NCBI GenBank assembly: GCA_950295325.1
Contig: OX485806.1
Location: 47,985,169 to 48,045,168, forward strand
Direction of reading: 5' to 3'
Source of the DNA: Polytrichum commune
Lineage: Eukaryota; Streptophyta; Polytrichopsida; Polytrichales; Polytrichaceae
Length of the DNA stretch: 60,000 nt
Part shown: piece after piece, positions 58,145 to 60,000 of the stretch
How positions within the stretch are numbered: position 1 is the first letter of the stretch
Layout of the letters: every line of letters begins with the position of its first letter
Program-made: the position numbers and the translations under genes
Notes under the pieces: model-generated
What the model saw: only the letters and a program-made list of their open reading frames with translations
Databases searched by the model: none
Told to the model about the DNA's origin: nothing

Positions 58145-60000
58145 AAAGTGTGTCCGGGTTCCGAGATACCCTTTGGGGGGGTCTAACGTGGGTTGAATTG
58201 AGTGTGAAGTGAGTTTAGGGTACACTTAGGTAAGGTTGTGATTAGACCTGAATCTGATGTGAGTGTGAATTTAGTTTAGGTTAGAAGTCAATAAGGTTGT
58301 GATAAGGCATCAATCTGATGTGGGTGTCAATTCAGTGTTGGTTTGATGTTGCATAGGTTATGAATAGGCCCGAAATCTGATGTGAGTGTGAAATGAGGCA
58401 AGGTTAGAAGTTGATAAGGTTGTGATTAGGTTTGAATCTGAGGTGTGAATTCAGTGTTGGTTAGATGTTGATCAGGCCCGAAATCTTATATGGGTGTGAA
58501 ATCATTTGCGTTAGAAGTTGCTTAGGTTGTGATTAGGCCTGAATCTAATTTAAGTGTGAAGTGAGTTTGGGGTATATGTTGCTTAGGTTGTGACTAGGCC
58601 TGAATCCGATTTAAGTGTGAAGTGAGTTTGGGTTATATGTAGCTTAGGTTGTGATTAGGCATGAATCTGAATTAAAAGTGAAATGATCTGGGGTTATATG
58701 TAGCATAGGTTGTGATTAGGCCTGAATCTGAATTGTTCAAAATAGTGTGTCTCGGTCCCGAGAGACCCTAGAGAAGGTCTTAACTAGGTTGAATTATGTG
58801 TGAAATCAGTTTAGGTATAATGTTGTTGAGGTTTCTGGTAGGCCTCAAATCAACCTTAAGTGTGAAATGAGTTTGAATCATATGTTGGTAATAATCTGAT
58901 AAGGCCTGAAATCTGATTTAAGTGTGAAGTTGGTAAAGCTGATATAAGGCCTGAAATCAAATTTCCGAAAGTTAGGTTTGTTCAAAAAAGTGTGTCTCGG
59001 TCCCGAGACACCCTAGACAAGGGTAATGAGTGGCCTGACTTCAGTGTGAAATCAATTGGGTAAGAAGTCGATAAGGTTGTGATTAGGCCTGAATCTGATT
59101 TAAGTGTGAAGTGAACTTGGGTTATATGTTGCTTAGGTTGTGATTAGGCTTGAATATGATTTAAGTGTGAAGTGAGTTTGGCTTGTATGTTGATAAGGTT
59201 GTGATTAGGTCTGAATCTGATTTAAGTGTGAAGTGAGTTTGGGTTATATGTAGCTTAGGTTGTGATTAGGCCTAAAATCTGATTTAAGTTTGAAGTTGGT
59301 AAAGTTGATATAAGGCCTGAAATCAAATTTTTGAAAGTCACATTTGTTCAAAATAGTGTGTCTCGGTCCCGAGACACCCTAGACAAGGGTATTAAGTGGG
59401 CTGAGTTAAGTGTGAAATCAATTGGGTTAGAAGTTGCTTAGGTTGTGATTAGGCCTGAATCTCGTTTAAGTGTGAAGTGAGTTTGGGTTATATGTTGCGT
59501 ATGTTGTGATTAGGCCTGAATCTGATTTATATGTGAAGTTGGTAAGGCTCATATAAGGCCTGAAATCAAATCTCTTAAAGTTAGCTTTGTTCAAAAATAT
59601 GTGTCTTGGTCCCGAGTCACCCGAGGCAAGTGTCTTCATTGGCCTGAATTCAGTGTGAAATCAATTGGGTTAGAAATTGATAACGTTGTGATGAGGCCTG
59701 AATCTGATTTAAGTGTGAAGTGAGTTTGGGTTATATGTAGCTTAGGTTGTGATTAGGCCTGAATCTTATTTAAGTGTGAAGTTGGTAAAGCTCACATAAG
59801 GCCTGAAATCAAATCTCTTAATGTTAGGTTTGCTCAAAATAGTTTGTCTCGGTCCCGAGAAACCCTTGAGAAGGGTATTAAGTGGGCTGACTTAAGTGTG
59901 AAATCAATTGGGTTAGAAGTCGAAATGGTTGTGATTAGGCCTGAATCTGTTTGAAGTGTGAAGTGAGCTTGGGTTATATGTTGCTTAGGTTGTGATTAGG
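58145..60000. repeat. 61-bp minisatellite with palindromes in an intron of element C
   Basis: A unit of about 61 bp (GTGATTAGGCCTGAATCTGA then TTTAAGTGTGAAGTGAGTTT and GGGTTATATGTTGCTTAGGT) is repeated across the whole stretch to the window end. Near-palindromes of the form GTGTCTCGGTCCCGAGACAC occur at about 58148 (diverged), 58746, 58990, 59356, 59600 and 59842. Their spacing is 598, 244, 366, 244 and 242 bp; the last four are multiples of 61. Confidence 0.9.

Larger units (their letters stand above)
52067..60000. mobile_element. Element C: third Mutator-like element, left part to window end
   Basis: Starts GGGACGAAGCTATTTTGCGA, identical to element A for its first 29 bases. The 9 bp before it (CCCTGAGGA, 52058-52066) are the candidate target duplication; the right end is beyond the window. 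It carries a minus-strand transposase (52519-56176), a minus-strand small gene absent from A (56503-56931) and the 5' exons of the divergent cargo gene (57345-57980), followed by a palindromic array. 52131-52518 is non-coding. C is close to A in transposase sequence but more decayed. Confidence 0.85.

Overview
The window looks like intergenic heterochromatin of a streptophyte plant. It could be a land plant such as a bryophyte, lycophyte or fern, or a charophyte alga; the sequence alone does not settle which. The reasons are spliced GT-AG genes, a decayed copy of an EXO70A-type exocyst gene that keeps its introns, Ty3 and Ty1 retroelements of plant type, and long AT-rich spacers with minisatellites. 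I recognise no intact host gene. Nearly everything readable is transposon-derived and most of it is broken.

Layout. 1-4420 holds no recognised gene. 4421-8148 (minus) is a multi-block transposase-like gene of a family I cannot name. 8721-9878 (minus) is an EXO70A-like pseudogene with three exons. 10.7-14.0 kb is a repeat-rich tract with several minisatellites. From about 16.3 kb onward the window is a nest of elements. A Ty1/copia element has its 120-bp leader repeat split by a Ty3/gypsy element (about 16737-40189). The gypsy element is itself split by a 13,483-bp Mutator-like DNA transposon, called element A here (23844-37326), with 9-bp target duplications. A solo LTR with a perfect 5-bp target duplication sits in the gypsy gag. 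The copia element continues to 42112, where another LTR-like block interrupts it. A second Mutator-like element (B) starts at 42990. It is split at 52067 by a third family member (C), which runs off the window end.

The gypsy element is unusual. Between protease and reverse transcriptase it carries a C5-cytosine DNA methyltransferase domain, and downstream of the integrase it carries a PHD finger. It therefore had both a chromatin writer and a chromatin reader. It is decayed, and many of its stops are TAG where the family normally has CAG (Gln).

The most interesting system is the A/B/C family. Each element carries a minus-strand MULE-type DDE transposase (GCM/WRKY-like zinc region, D-D-E, SWIM finger). 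Head-to-head with it is a plus-strand spliced gene. In A this second gene can be followed over its whole length: a basic N-terminus, a ParB/sulfiredoxin-like domain (DGNHRRQAW), a coiled coil, and a beta-class amino-methyltransferase fold with degenerate catalytic motifs. In all three elements an early intron of this second gene is filled by a different minisatellite, yet each array is punctuated by perfect or near-perfect palindromes built on TCGG-NN-CCGA. A ParB-methyltransferase-like cargo gene paired with palindromic arrays inside a eukaryotic Mutator-like element is, to my knowledge, not a described system. A link between the protein and the palindromes is inference only. None of the three transposase copies is intact as read here.
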